This document shows positions 8,577 through 16,899 of a DNA stretch of 64,000 nucleotides, one piece after another. Made by a program: the position numbers and the translations under genes. Source of the stretch: an uncultured Coriobacteriaceae bacterium (GTDB lineage Bacteria; Actinomycetota; Coriobacteriia; Coriobacteriales; Atopobiaceae); the NCBI GenBank assembly GCA_948439405.1, contig CAOJNB010000007.1, positions 1-64,000 of the forward strand, written 5' to 3'. Every line of letters starts with the position of its first letter. Within the stretch, counting starts at the first letter, position 1. The notes under the pieces are model-generated. The model saw only the letters and a program-made list of their open reading frames with translations. It did not search any database and had not been told where the DNA came from.

Positions 8577-10076
8577 CTACTGGAGCCGCTCCCACAGCGG
8601 ACCCATCGTCTCGATCGCCGAGGCGAACGTCCCGAGCTTCCCGGCGTAGACGTCGGCGAGCGACGCGTCGGGCCCCACCACGGAGCCGGGGCGCACCATC
8701 GCCCGGACCGCCTCCTCCACGCTGCCGTGGACGCCGGCCGCCACGCTCGCGGTGATCGCGAGTCCGCGCACGCCCATCTCGTCGCCCTCGACGACCTCGA
8801 TCGGCACCTGCAGGACGTCGGCGAACGTCTGCACCCACACGCGCGAGCGCGTGGCGCCGCCGGCCATGCGGATGCGCTCGGGCGGCTCGCAGCCCGCGAG
8901 CAGGTGCCCCATCTGCACCGCGTGGAACAGCGCGGCGCCCTCGTAGGCCGCCCGCAGGAGCTCCGCCTTGCCGGTGTCCGCCCGGAGCCCCAGGAAGGCG
9001 CCGGTCGCGAGCTTCGCGTCGCGCCACCCGCTCAGCAGCGGGAGGAACACGACGCGGGAGTCGCGCGGGTCCACGCCCGCGACCATCTCGCTGACGCGCT
9101 CGTAGAGGCCCTCCTCCGCGTCGCGGTCGAAGAGCTGGTCGAGCACCCACTCGAGCGACCCCGTCGAGCCGGGGTAGCCCTCCTCGACCTGGTAGAGGCC
9201 GGGCAGGGAGAAGACGGAGTTGAGCTTCACGCTGCCGTCTGTGACGGGTTCGCGGGCGAGCCGGACGTTGACGCCGTGCGTGCCGCAGATCATCGCGACG
9301 GGGCCCGGCTCGACGACGCCCATCGCGAGCACGGAGGCGTTGACGTCGAACATGCCCGCCGCCACGGGCGTGCCCTCGGCGAGGCCCGTCGCGCGGGCGG
9401 CCTCGTCGGTGACGCCGCCGACGAGCTCGGTGTCCCAGGCGAGCGGCGGCATCTTGTCGAAGGCCTCGGGGATGCCGTAGGCCTCGAACAGGCGCCGGTC
9501 GTAGTCGAGGGTGCGCAGGTTCACGAGGTTCGTCGTGCTCATGGCGGCCATGCCGTCGCGCGCGACCCCCGTGAGGCGGAAGTTGAGGTAGTCCTTCATC
9601 GAGAACACCCAGCGCGCCGCGTCGTAGGCCTCCCGCTCGTGGTCGCGGATCCAGCGCAGCTGGGCCTGGGGCTTGCCGGCGGACGACCCCTGGCAGACGA
9701 GCCCGTAGAGGGCCTCGTCCGTGCCGTCGGCCTTCCAGGCGCTCACGTAGGGCAGCGCGCGGGCGTCCGAGGAGGTGAGGCCGCGCCACACGGGGCGGCC
9801 CTCCCCGTCGACGAGGTAGGTGCCCTTGCCCTGGCCGGAGACGGCGACCACGGCGACGCGGCCGGCGTCCTCCCCGACGCCCTCGAGCAGGCGGCGCACC
9901 AGGCGGCAGTTGACCTGCCAGAGCTCCTCGAGGTCCACCTCGGCGGCCCGCGGCCGCGGATGGCGCACCACGTTGCGCTCGCGCTCGAGGGCGAGCTGCC
10001 TGCCCGCGGCGTCCACCAGGGCCGCCTTGACGTAGGTGCCCCCGTCGTCCACGCACAGCATCAGGTCGCGCCCCAT
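8577..10076 (-). CDS. FGGY-family carbohydrate kinase
   Basis: 499-residue sugar kinase. It opens LMLCVDDGGTYVKAAL (phosphate-1 loop). Then come VSGQGKGTY, the region around MAAMSTTN, a central MFDVNASVLAMG and the late AGGATRSRVW adenosine motif. This is the FGGY order of a two-domain actin-like kinase. It most resembles xylulose/L-xylulose kinases (XylB/LyxK group), but the sugar is not determined. ATG 10076 was chosen because the protein begins at the first beta-strand there and a GGAAGGGGG ribosome site lies upstream. It is the middle gene of a three-gene minus-strand operon with an epimerase (26 bases upstream) and an HPS/KGPDC-type enzyme. Confidence 0.85.
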   Translation of the reverse strand: MGRDLMLCVDDGGTYVKAALVDAAGRQLALERERNVVRHPRPRAAEVDLEELWQVNCRLVRRLLEGVGEDAGRVAVVAVSGQGKGTYLVDGEGRPVWRGLTSSDARALPYVSAWKADGTDEALYGLVCQGSSAGKPQAQLRWIRDHEREAYDAARWVFSMKDYLNFRLTGVARDGMAAMSTTNLVNLRTLDYDRRLFEAYGIPEAFDKMPPLAWDTELVGGVTDEAARATGLAEGTPVAAGMFDVNASVLAMGVVEPGPVAMICGTHGVNVRLAREPVTDGSVKLNSVFSLPGLYQVEEGYPGSTGSLEWVLDQLFDRDAEEGLYERVSEMVAGVDPRDSRVVFLPLLSGWRDAKLATGAFLGLRADTGKAELLRAAYEGAALFHAVQMGHLLAGCEPPERIRMAGGATRSRVWVQTFADVLQVPIEVVEGDEMGVRGLAITASVAAGVHGSVEEAVRAMVRPGSVVGPDASLADVYAGKLGTFASAIETMGPLWERLQ

Positions 10077-10102
10077 GCGGACCCCCTTCCGGTCGCGGTC
10101 GG

Positions 10103-10948
10103 TCAGTCGGCGAAGGCCGCATCCAGGCGGGCCCGCAGGAAGCGGCCCGCGTCGGCGAGGCCCTCGCGCCACGCGTCGCGCCCGTCGTGCCAGAGCTCGC
10201 CGACGAACAGGCGCACGCCCGCGTCGCGCGCGGCGGCGGCGCCGGCGGCGAAGTCCACGCGGCCCTCCCCGTAGCGCATGTCGCGGTAGGTGCCGGCCAC
10301 GGTCTCCTTGAGGTGCATCGCGAGGATCGAGCCCGCCCCGGAGGCGACCTCGACGCCGACGGAGCTGCCGTAGAGCTCGCAGGCGTTCGTGAGGTTGCCC
10401 AGGTCCGGGTAGACGCCGAGCCAGGGCGAGCCCACGAGGCGCACGTAGCTCATCGCCTTGGAGACGGTGTCCATGAACGGCGTCTCCATCGTCTCGAAGC
10501 CGCAGGAGACGCCGCGGGAGGCGGCGTGGTCGATCCCGCGGCGCAGCCCCTCGAGGAACCAGCGGCGGGTGTCGGCGTCGCCGTCCTCGTAGTAGACGTC
10601 GTAGCCGGCGAGCTGGACGACGCGGATGCCGAGGTCGGCCGCCAGGTCGACGGCGTCGCGCAGGATGCGGCCGGCGCGCTCGCGCGTCGCCGCGTCGTGC
10701 GAGCCCAGCGGCCAGCGGCGGTGGCCGGACAGGCACATGGTCGAGACCGGGAGGCCCTCGCGCTCGCAGGCGCGCCGCACCTCGGCGCGCTCCGCTGCCG
10801 ACCACGCGAGGCGCGCCTGGCGCCCCTCCGTCTCGTCGATGCTGAGCTCGAGGTGGTCGAAGCCGGCGTCGCGCGCCGCGGCGAGCATCTCGCCGACGGG
10901 CATGCCGCCCGGCATCGCCTTCTCGTACAGTCCGAGCTGGTAGCGCAC
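10103..10948 (-). CDS. Sugar-phosphate epimerase (UlaE/SgbU, L-xylulose-5-phosphate 3-epimerase-like)
   Basis: 281-residue xylose-isomerase-like TIM barrel. Recognisable pieces are VRYQLGLYEKAMP at the start, HLELSIDE, TMCLSGHRRWPLGS, GYDVYYE, FETMETPFMDT, YPDLGNLTNA, HLKETVAGTYR and FVGELWHD. This pattern is characteristic of UlaE/SgbU epimerases and of hexulose-6-phosphate isomerases annotated by homology. A GTG start at 10948 is preferred: GGAGG lies five bases upstream and the family begins at this point. First gene of the operon; its upstream region is shared with the divergent esterase array. Confidence 0.82.
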   Translation of the reverse strand: MRYQLGLYEKAMPGGMPVGEMLAAARDAGFDHLELSIDETEGRQARLAWSAAERAEVRRACEREGLPVSTMCLSGHRRWPLGSHDAATRERAGRILRDAVDLAADLGIRVVQLAGYDVYYEDGDADTRRWFLEGLRRGIDHAASRGVSCGFETMETPFMDTVSKAMSYVRLVGSPWLGVYPDLGNLTNACELYGSSVGVEVASGAGSILAMHLKETVAGTYRDMRYGEGRVDFAAGAAAARDAGVRLFVGELWHDGRDAWREGLADAGRFLRARLDAAFAD

Positions 10949-11093
10949 GGTCGCCTCCGCTCTCCGAAAGCCTTCGGTGGCCCCTCCGGCCGAACTTATA
11001 CTAGTACAGACGCCCGAACGGGCCACATACGCCCTCGCCTGCGGCTTCGTCCGTCCCGGACGCCCGCGCGGGGCTCTGCGGACAGGGGGAGAG
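10949..11093. promoter_or_regulatory. Divergent promoter region between the sugar operon and the esterase array
   Basis: 145 bases between two divergent start codons. A TATACT hexamer at 10997-11002 on the plus strand is a good -10 for the esterases. Overlapping it on the other strand is TAGTATAAG, usable for the sugar operon. No clear -35 is seen for either. Shared control of the two transcripts is plausible but not shown. Confidence 0.4.
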
Positions 11094-12176
11094 ATGGCTA
11101 GGACCTATGACGAGTCTCTGGTCGCCGCGATCGAGGCCGGCGCCCGCCGCGTCGAGGAGGACGGGCTCGAGCTCGAGCTGCGGCCCATCCCCGACGACGA
11201 CCGCGAGCACGTGCTCGACCCACGCGTGCTCGAGCTCACGCTCAGGAAGATGGGCGGGGCCGTCACCGTCGTGGCGATGGACGACGTGATCTCGATGCGC
11301 AGCCGCCCGAACAAGGAGACGCACCCCATCGACGACGGGAGCGTCGTCGAGACCAGGCAGATCATGAACTTCGGGGACCGCGGCATCCCGCTGCACGTGT
11401 GGCGCCCCGAGAACGCGTGTCCGGATTCCCCGGTGTTCTACTTCATCCACGGCGGCGGCTGGACGAGCGGCATCATCGCCGGCTACGTCAACGCGATGCG
11501 CTACCTCGCGCAGGTCACGGGCTGCGTCGTCGTCTACCCGGAGTACCGCCTCGCGCCCGAGTGCCCCTTCCCGGGCCCCGTGGACGACTGCGTGGCGACC
11601 CTCAGGTGGCTGCGCGACCACGCCGCCGAGCTCGGCATCGACGTCTCCAAGCTCGCCATCGGCGGCGACTCGGCGGGCGGCAGCCTCACGAACGCCGTCG
11701 TGCTCACCTGCCAGGACGAGATCCCGGCCTCGCTCGTGGTGAACATCTTCCCCTGCATGGACTCCGACCCGACCACCAAGATGGACGGCTTCTCCTACGA
11801 CGAGTACCCGGCCATCGAGGAGCAGGCGGCGGCCGCGAAGATGCGCGTGGATCGCATCAAGGACTCCAAGGTCGACGTCCTCTACACCCTCTACGACGAG
11901 TCCCGCCTCGCCGACCCGCTCATCTCCGCCGCGAAGGCGACCGACGACCAGCTGCGCCGGTTCCCGCGCCTCCTGATGGTCGACTCCGAGTACGACTTCC
12001 TGCGCATCCAGGACGAGGCCTTCGCCCGCAGGCTCGCGGGCCTCGGCGTGGACGTGCGCTGCATTCGCTACCTGGGCTGCGACCACGGCTGGTTCGAGAG
12101 CTGCGGCGTGATGCCGCAGGCCGAGGACCTGTGCCGCGTGATTGCCGACGAGATGCGCCGCGTCTTCGGCGCGTAG
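11094..12176 (+). CDS. Alpha/beta hydrolase, HSL-type esterase (array member 1)
   Basis: 360-residue hormone-sensitive-lipase family carboxylesterase with no signal peptide. The oxyanion-hole motif is HGGGW (119-123), the nucleophile elbow GDSAGGS with Ser193, and the acid and base lie in DSEYDFLR and CDHGWFE. An unusual N-terminal cap of about 100 residues (RTYDESLV, VEEDGLELELRP, PDDDREHVLDPR) precedes the catalytic domain and is shared by all four array members. YPEYRLAPE, next to the oxyanion site, is typical of the family. Start ATG 11094 follows GGGGGAG. Substrate unknown; acyl or acetyl esters of small alcohols or sugars are the usual range. Confidence 0.85.
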   Translation: MARTYDESLVAAIEAGARRVEEDGLELELRPIPDDDREHVLDPRVLELTLRKMGGAVTVVAMDDVISMRSRPNKETHPIDDGSVVETRQIMNFGDRGIPLHVWRPENACPDSPVFYFIHGGGWTSGIIAGYVNAMRYLAQVTGCVVVYPEYRLAPECPFPGPVDDCVATLRWLRDHAAELGIDVSKLAIGGDSAGGSLTNAVVLTCQDEIPASLVVNIFPCMDSDPTTKMDGFSYDEYPAIEEQAAAAKMRVDRIKDSKVDVLYTLYDESRLADPLISAAKATDDQLRRFPRLLMVDSEYDFLRIQDEAFARRLAGLGVDVRCIRYLGCDHGWFESCGVMPQAEDLCRVIADEMRRVFGA

Positions 12177-12187
12177 GGGAGGACGAG

Positions 12188-13270
12188 ATGGCCGACGTGA
12201 CGATTCCCGGCAGGGCCTACGACCCCGACCTCGTGAGGAGGATCCGCGAGGGGGCACGGGTGGTGGACGAGGACGGCCTCGCCCTCGAGCTGCGGCCCGT
12301 CCCCGACGACGACCGCGAGCACGTGCTCGACCCGCGCTGCCTCGCCTACTCGCGCGCCAAGATCGCCGCGCGGGGCACCGCCCCCGCCAAGACCTTCCTC
12401 GAGGAGCGTCGCGGGCTCGGCAAGCCGGCGCAGCGCTACGACGAGGGGACGGCCGCCTACCGCCTCGAGCTCGCCGACCTGCACGGCCGCTCGATCCCGG
12501 TGCACGTGATCGACCCGGCCGGCCGCCAGGCCCCCTCGCCGGTGCTCGTCTACCTGCACGGCGGCGGCTTCGCCTTCGGCTCGTTCGAGCAGTACGCCGA
12601 GGAGCTCTACCGCCTCGCCGACATCACGGGCGCCCTCGTGCTCTGCCCGGAGTACCGCCTCTCGCCCGAGAACCCCTTCCCGGCGGGCCTCGACGACTGC
12701 TGCGGCGTCGTCTCCTGGGTCTCCGAGCAGGCCGGGCGCCTCGGCGCCGACCCGTCCAAGGTCGCGCTCGCCGGCGACTCCGCGGGCGGCAACCTCTGCA
12801 ACGCCGTCGTCCAGCGCATGCCGGGCGCCGTGGGCCTGATCGTCGAGTTCTACCCGCTCGTCAAGACGGGCGCCGACCGCGAGGAGGGCTGGTCGGCGGA
12901 GGCCTACCCCGTCGTCGACGACCAGCGCGCCGAGGCCGAGGAGCGCATCGAGCGCATCCACGGCTCGATGGCCCTCGAGCTGCTCTACACGGCGGGCGAC
13001 CTCGAGGCCCTCTCCGACCCGCTCATCTCCGCCGTCCACAGCGACCGGCTCGCGGACTTCCCGCGCACCGTCGTGGTCTCCGGCGAGTACGACTTCCTGC
13101 GCGTCCAGGACGAGGAGTTCGCCCGCGCCCTCGCCGCGGCCGGCGCCGACGTCCGCGCCATCCGCTACCTGGGGATGGACCACGGCTTCTTCGAGGCCGG
13201 CGGCACCTGGCCGCAGTCCGAGGACCTCTGCGACGTCATCGCCGAGGAGATGCGCCGCGCCTTCGCCTAG
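12188..13270 (+). CDS. Alpha/beta hydrolase, HSL-type esterase (array member 2)
   Basis: 360 residues, the same length as member 1, and 11 bases downstream of it. It has HGGGF, CPEYRLSPENPFP, GDSAGGNLCNAV, SGEYDFLRVQDEEF and MDHGFFE: a complete Ser-Asp-His triad. The N-terminal region repeats the VxDEDGLALELRPVPDDDREH pattern but has lost the MRxRxN segment of its neighbours (it reads GTAPAKTFLEERRG instead), so it is the most divergent in the cap region and may accept a different alcohol or acyl group. Cytoplasmic, cotranscribed with the other three. Confidence 0.84.
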   Translation: MADVTIPGRAYDPDLVRRIREGARVVDEDGLALELRPVPDDDREHVLDPRCLAYSRAKIAARGTAPAKTFLEERRGLGKPAQRYDEGTAAYRLELADLHGRSIPVHVIDPAGRQAPSPVLVYLHGGGFAFGSFEQYAEELYRLADITGALVLCPEYRLSPENPFPAGLDDCCGVVSWVSEQAGRLGADPSKVALAGDSAGGNLCNAVVQRMPGAVGLIVEFYPLVKTGADREEGWSAEAYPVVDDQRAEAEERIERIHGSMALELLYTAGDLEALSDPLISAVHSDRLADFPRTVVVSGEYDFLRVQDEEFARALAAAGADVRAIRYLGMDHGFFEAGGTWPQSEDLCDVIAEEMRRAFA

Positions 13271-13317
13271 CAACCGGGGCCGGGGCTTCCCGGCGCCGTC
13301 GAGAAAGGAACGAGAGC

Positions 13318-14397
13318 ATGCCCATGCCAGGAGGCAGGACCTACGACGAGGCGCTCGTCGACGCGATCGCGGCCGGCGTGCGCCACGAGGCCGTCGAGGG
13401 GGTCGAGGGCGTCGTCGAGGAGGTGCGCCCCTCTCCCGACGAGCCGCGCGAGCACGCCATCGACCCGCGCGTCCTCGACATGACGCGCAAGAAGATCGCG
13501 GGGCTCATCCCGAGCGCGAGCGCCGGCGGCCTCATGCGGCACCGCCACAACCTCAAGGAGACGCACTTCGTCACCCCCGCCGACGTGACGCTCGAGACCC
13601 CGTACGCCGAGTTCGGCGACCGCGCGATCCCCGTCACCGTCGTCAGGCCGGCGAACGCCCCCGAGAAGGCGCCCGTGCTGCTGTTCCTGCACGGCGGCGG
13701 CTTCACCGTGGGCTGGTTCGGCGTCTACGAGGCCTTCCTCACCGCCGTCGCCGAGCTGGCAGGCTGCGTCGTCGTGTTCCCCGAGGTGCGCCTTGCGCCC
13801 GAGAACCGCTTCCCGGCGCAGGTCGACGACAGCGCCGAGATGGTCGACTGGGTGATCGCGCACGCCGACGAGCTCGGCGTCGACCCGGCGAAGCTCGTCG
13901 TGTCCGGCGACTCCGCGGGCGGCAGCCTGCTCAACGCCACCTGCCTGCGCCAGGCCGACAAGATCGCGCTGGCGATCTCGCTGTACGCCGGCTGCGACAT
14001 CGACGGCATCCCCGACTGGTGGAGCTACGACCTCTACCCGGTGGTCGAGGGCCAGCACGACGAGATGGTGAACCGCGTCGACAACATCAAGGCCTGGGTG
14101 GGCGAGACCCACTACATCGGCTCGGACGACTCGCTGCGCCGCAACCCGGAGATCAGCGCCGTCTACGCCAGCGACGAGCAGCTCGCCCGCTTCCCGCGCA
14201 CGGTCGTGGTGTGCAGCGAGTACGACTACCTCCGCCCGCAGGACGAGCGCTTCGCCGCCCAGCTCGCGGCCGCCGGCGTCGACGTGCGCCTCATCCGCTA
14301 CGCCGGCATGGAGCACGGCTTCATCGAGATGACGGGCGTCTACCCGCAGGCCGAGGACCTCGCGCGCGTCTACGTCGAGGAGATCGGCAGGCTCTAG
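13318..14397 (+). CDS. Alpha/beta hydrolase, HSL-type esterase (array member 3)
   Basis: 359 residues. Motifs: HGGGF, FPEVRLAPENRFP (Val where the others have Tyr in PEYRL), GDSAGGSLLNAT, CSEYDYLRPQDERF and MEHGFIE. The triad looks intact; the base is in EHG rather than DHG. ATG 13318 has GAAAGGA seven to eight bases upstream. The 47-base gap from member 2 contains no terminator, so it should be in the same transcript. The N-terminal cap is degenerate (EGVEGVVEEVRPSPDEPREH), pointing to divergence after duplication. Confidence 0.84.
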   Translation: MPMPGGRTYDEALVDAIAAGVRHEAVEGVEGVVEEVRPSPDEPREHAIDPRVLDMTRKKIAGLIPSASAGGLMRHRHNLKETHFVTPADVTLETPYAEFGDRAIPVTVVRPANAPEKAPVLLFLHGGGFTVGWFGVYEAFLTAVAELAGCVVVFPEVRLAPENRFPAQVDDSAEMVDWVIAHADELGVDPAKLVVSGDSAGGSLLNATCLRQADKIALAISLYAGCDIDGIPDWWSYDLYPVVEGQHDEMVNRVDNIKAWVGETHYIGSDDSLRRNPEISAVYASDEQLARFPRTVVVCSEYDYLRPQDERFAAQLAAAGVDVRLIRYAGMEHGFIEMTGVYPQAEDLARVYVEEIGRL

Positions 14398-14458
14398 GGG
14401 AGCGAAGGACCTCGCCCCGGCGCCGGCGCGACCGGGGCACGACACGAAGGGGGACCGC

Positions 14459-15523
14459 ATGGCAGGAAGGACCTACGACGTCGCGCTCGTCGACAGGATC
14501 GCGGAGCGCGCGAAGGTGGTCGAGGAGGACGGCCTCGCGATCGAGTCGAGGCCGGTGCCCGACGATGACCGCGAGAACGTGGTGGACCCGCGCGTGCTCG
14601 CGCTCACGCTCAAGAAGCTCAGCGGCGAGGTCGCCATCATCCCGATGAACGACGTCGTGACGATGCGCGGCCGCCTGAACAAGCCCACCTACCCCATCAT
14701 CTCGACGAAGGTGGAGCACCGCGTCGAGCTCATGGAGTTCCCCGACCGCTGGATCCCCCTGCACGTCTGGACGCCGGAGAACCACGAGGCCGGCACGCCC
14801 GTCCTCTGCTACTTCCACGGCGGCGGCTGGACGTTCGGCCAGGTGGCGGCCTACGAGAACGCGATGGCCTACCTCGCCGAGGTCAGCGGCTGCGTCGTGA
14901 CCTACACCGAGTACCGCCTCGCGCCCGAGAACCCGTTCCCCAAGCCGCTGCTCGACTGCTCCGCCACGGTCGACTGGGTCGTCGCCCACGCCGACGAGCT
15001 CGGCATCGACCCGGACAAGGTCGCCGTCATGGGCGACTCCGCCGGCGGCAGCCTCGCCAACGGCGTCGTCCAGATGCAGGCCTCCCGCAACCCGATCAAG
15101 CTCGACGTCTGCCTGTACGGCTTCGTCTGCGGCGACCCCGTGCCCGAGGACTTCACCTACGACTGGTTCCCGGTGATCGAGGAGCAGAAGGCGGCCGCGA
15201 AGAACCGCGTCGACCGCATCAAGGACTCCATCGACGCCGGCAACATGTACGGCTTGCACGAGGACATCTACCAGGACCCGCTGGTCGGCGCGATGGCGGC
15301 CAAGGACGTCTCGATGTTCCCGCGCACGCTCGTCGTCTACGGCGGCTACGACTACCTGCGCATCGACTCCCAGCGCTTCGCGCGCAAGCTCGCCGACGGC
15401 GGCGTCGACGTGCGCACGATCCGCTACGAGGGCTGCGACCACGGCTGGTTCGAGAGCTGCGGCGAGATGCCGCAGGCCGAGGACCTGTGCCGCGTGGTGG
15501 CCGAGGAGCTGAGGAAGCTCTAG
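14459..15523 (+). CDS. Alpha/beta hydrolase, HSL-type esterase (array member 4)
   Basis: 354 residues. Motifs: HGGGW, YTEYRLAPENPFP, GDSAGGSLANGV, YGGYDYLRID and CDHGWFE. The glycine in GGYDYL replaces the usual Ser-Glu before the acid residue but the Asp is kept. By eye it is closest to member 1 (both share VxMRxRxNKxTxPI, EEQxAAAKxRVDRIKDS and CDHGWFESCG), so 1 and 4 may be the most recent duplicates. A 14-bp hairpin terminator follows, closing the four-gene unit. Confidence 0.85.
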   Translation: MAGRTYDVALVDRIAERAKVVEEDGLAIESRPVPDDDRENVVDPRVLALTLKKLSGEVAIIPMNDVVTMRGRLNKPTYPIISTKVEHRVELMEFPDRWIPLHVWTPENHEAGTPVLCYFHGGGWTFGQVAAYENAMAYLAEVSGCVVTYTEYRLAPENPFPKPLLDCSATVDWVVAHADELGIDPDKVAVMGDSAGGSLANGVVQMQASRNPIKLDVCLYGFVCGDPVPEDFTYDWFPVIEEQKAAAKNRVDRIKDSIDAGNMYGLHEDIYQDPLVGAMAAKDVSMFPRTLVVYGGYDYLRIDSQRFARKLADGGVDVRTIRYEGCDHGWFESCGEMPQAEDLCRVVAEELRKL

Positions 15524-15559
15524 CCGCACCGCGTCGCGCCCGCCCTGCGCTCGCGAACG

Positions 15560-15594
15560 AGGGCCCCGGGACGTCCGGAGCGTCCCGGGGCCCT
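15560..15594 (+). terminator. Terminator of the esterase array
   Basis: Perfect 14-bp stem AGGGCCCCGGGACG with its complement and a seven-base loop (TCCGGAG), starting 37 bases after the last stop codon. Followed by GTCATG, so no T-run. Confidence 0.65.
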
Positions 15595-15906
15595 GTCATG
15601 CGCCGCGGGCGCGGAGCCTCCGAGCGCGGGATGCGGGGGTATGCGTTCGTTCTCGAACCCTTGCATCCGACCTGCGGTTTCGTGGGTCGAATCCGTGCGT
15701 GCGCACGGATTCCGGCGCGCTCGCCGATTCGTCGCCGTTCGCCGAGAGGCTCGCGAGCTTGTGCGAGCGAACAAATTGGGGTCGCAAAGCCGCAGGTCGC
15801 AGACAAGGGCTCCAGAGGGAAGGTCACAACCCCCCGTCTCGCGCAAACGGCTCGCGGCAGGGGAGGGGAGGCTCGTCCGTGCGGGCGGGACGCGGGCTCG
15901 CGGGCG
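15595..15906. other. Non-coding stretch between convergent genes containing a long inverted repeat
   Basis: About 310 bases with no supportable gene. It holds a large imperfect inverted repeat (15651-15816, listed separately) with a perfect inner hairpin. The rest (15817-15906) shows nothing recognisable. Open frames across it on both strands are a consequence of the base composition. Confidence 0.6.
15651..15816. repeat. Long imperfect inverted repeat with inner hairpin
   Basis: The left arm (15651-15682) and right arm (15783-15816) are inverted copies sharing CCCTTG and CGACCTGCGG. Roughly 25 of 30 positions match. The 100-base centre contains a perfect 11-bp hairpin, GAATCCGTGCG-TG-CGCACGGATTC (15689-15712). 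It could be a remnant of a small non-autonomous element, a structured RNA or a repeat of this genome. Confidence 0.55.
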
Positions 15907-16857
15907 CTACAGCGCCGTCATGAACCAGACGAGCACAGGAATCACGACGAAGGAGCCGAGCGTCGTCAGCAGCGTGCCCTTCGTCGTGAGCAGGTAGTCG
16001 CCGCCCGCCATCTCCATGTAGGAGGGCGCCATCGCCGCGACGGGCATCGCGTACATCACCACGAACACGCCCACGAGCAGCTCGCTGGCCACGACGCGGC
16101 TCAGCACGAGGTAGACGAGGACGGGGGCCACGAGCTCGCGCACGACGATGAAGGGGTAGAGCCGCCACTCGCGGAAGACGTCGGACAGCCTCATGCGCGT
16201 GGCGAGGTGGCCCACCACGAGCATCGCGACGGGCGAGGTGATGTTGCCGAGCATCTCGAGGGTGCCGGAGATGACCTCGAGCGGATGCACCTGGGCGACG
16301 ACGAGCGCGATCGCGACCACCGAGGCGACGGCGGGCGGGTTCACGGCGCTGCGCAGCGCGCCCGCGAGGCGTCGCGGCAGGCTCGCCTCGCCCTCGTCGT
16401 CGCCGCGCACGAGCGCGAACCCGACGCTGTAGACGAACAGGCCCGTCACCGTCGAGAACACGCTCACGAGCACCACGCTCGAGCCGCCGAAGATGGCCGT
16501 CACGATGGGCAGGCCGAGGAACACCGAGTTCGAGACGCAGCTCATGAACAGGTAGTTCCTCCGCTCGTCGCCGCGGATGCGGGCGAGGGTGACGTAGAGC
16601 CACCCGCAGCCGAGCATCGCGAAGAACTGGACGACGGCGAGCAGGGCCGCGAGGGGCACGAGGGCGACCACCGAGCTCGTGTCGAGGTCGCACACGGCGG
16701 CCACGACCATGGCGGGGGTCCCGACGTTCACGATGAGGTCGATGAGCCTGCCCGAGGTGTGCTCGTCGATGATTCCCGCCTTCGTCACGCCGTAGCCGAC
16801 GGCGACGATGATCAGGAACTCCGCCATCGAGGCGACCACGCTCGTGAGGTCCGCCAT
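15907..16857 (-). CDS. AEC-family (auxin efflux carrier-like) transporter
   Basis: 316-residue integral membrane protein with about ten hydrophobic segments in two halves. The first half carries NVGTPAMV and SNSVFLGLPIV, the second VRELVAPVLVY and YAMPVAAMAPSYMEMAGGD, typical of the AEC (membrane transport protein) family. Members export or exchange small organic acids such as malate, malonate or lactate; the substrate here is unknown. Minus strand, converging on the esterase array, 42 bases downstream of the oxidoreductase gene at 16900, with which it may be cotranscribed. Confidence 0.85.
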   Translation of the reverse strand: MADLTSVVASMAEFLIIVAVGYGVTKAGIIDEHTSGRLIDLIVNVGTPAMVVAAVCDLDTSSVVALVPLAALLAVVQFFAMLGCGWLYVTLARIRGDERRNYLFMSCVSNSVFLGLPIVTAIFGGSSVVLVSVFSTVTGLFVYSVGFALVRGDDEGEASLPRRLAGALRSAVNPPAVASVVAIALVVAQVHPLEVISGTLEMLGNITSPVAMLVVGHLATRMRLSDVFREWRLYPFIVVRELVAPVLVYLVLSRVVASELLVGVFVVMYAMPVAAMAPSYMEMAGGDYLLTTKGTLLTTLGSFVVIPVLVWFMTAL

Positions 16858-16899
16858 CCCCTCGCCGTCCCCTCTCCGCGACGTCCCGGGCGCCCGCCG

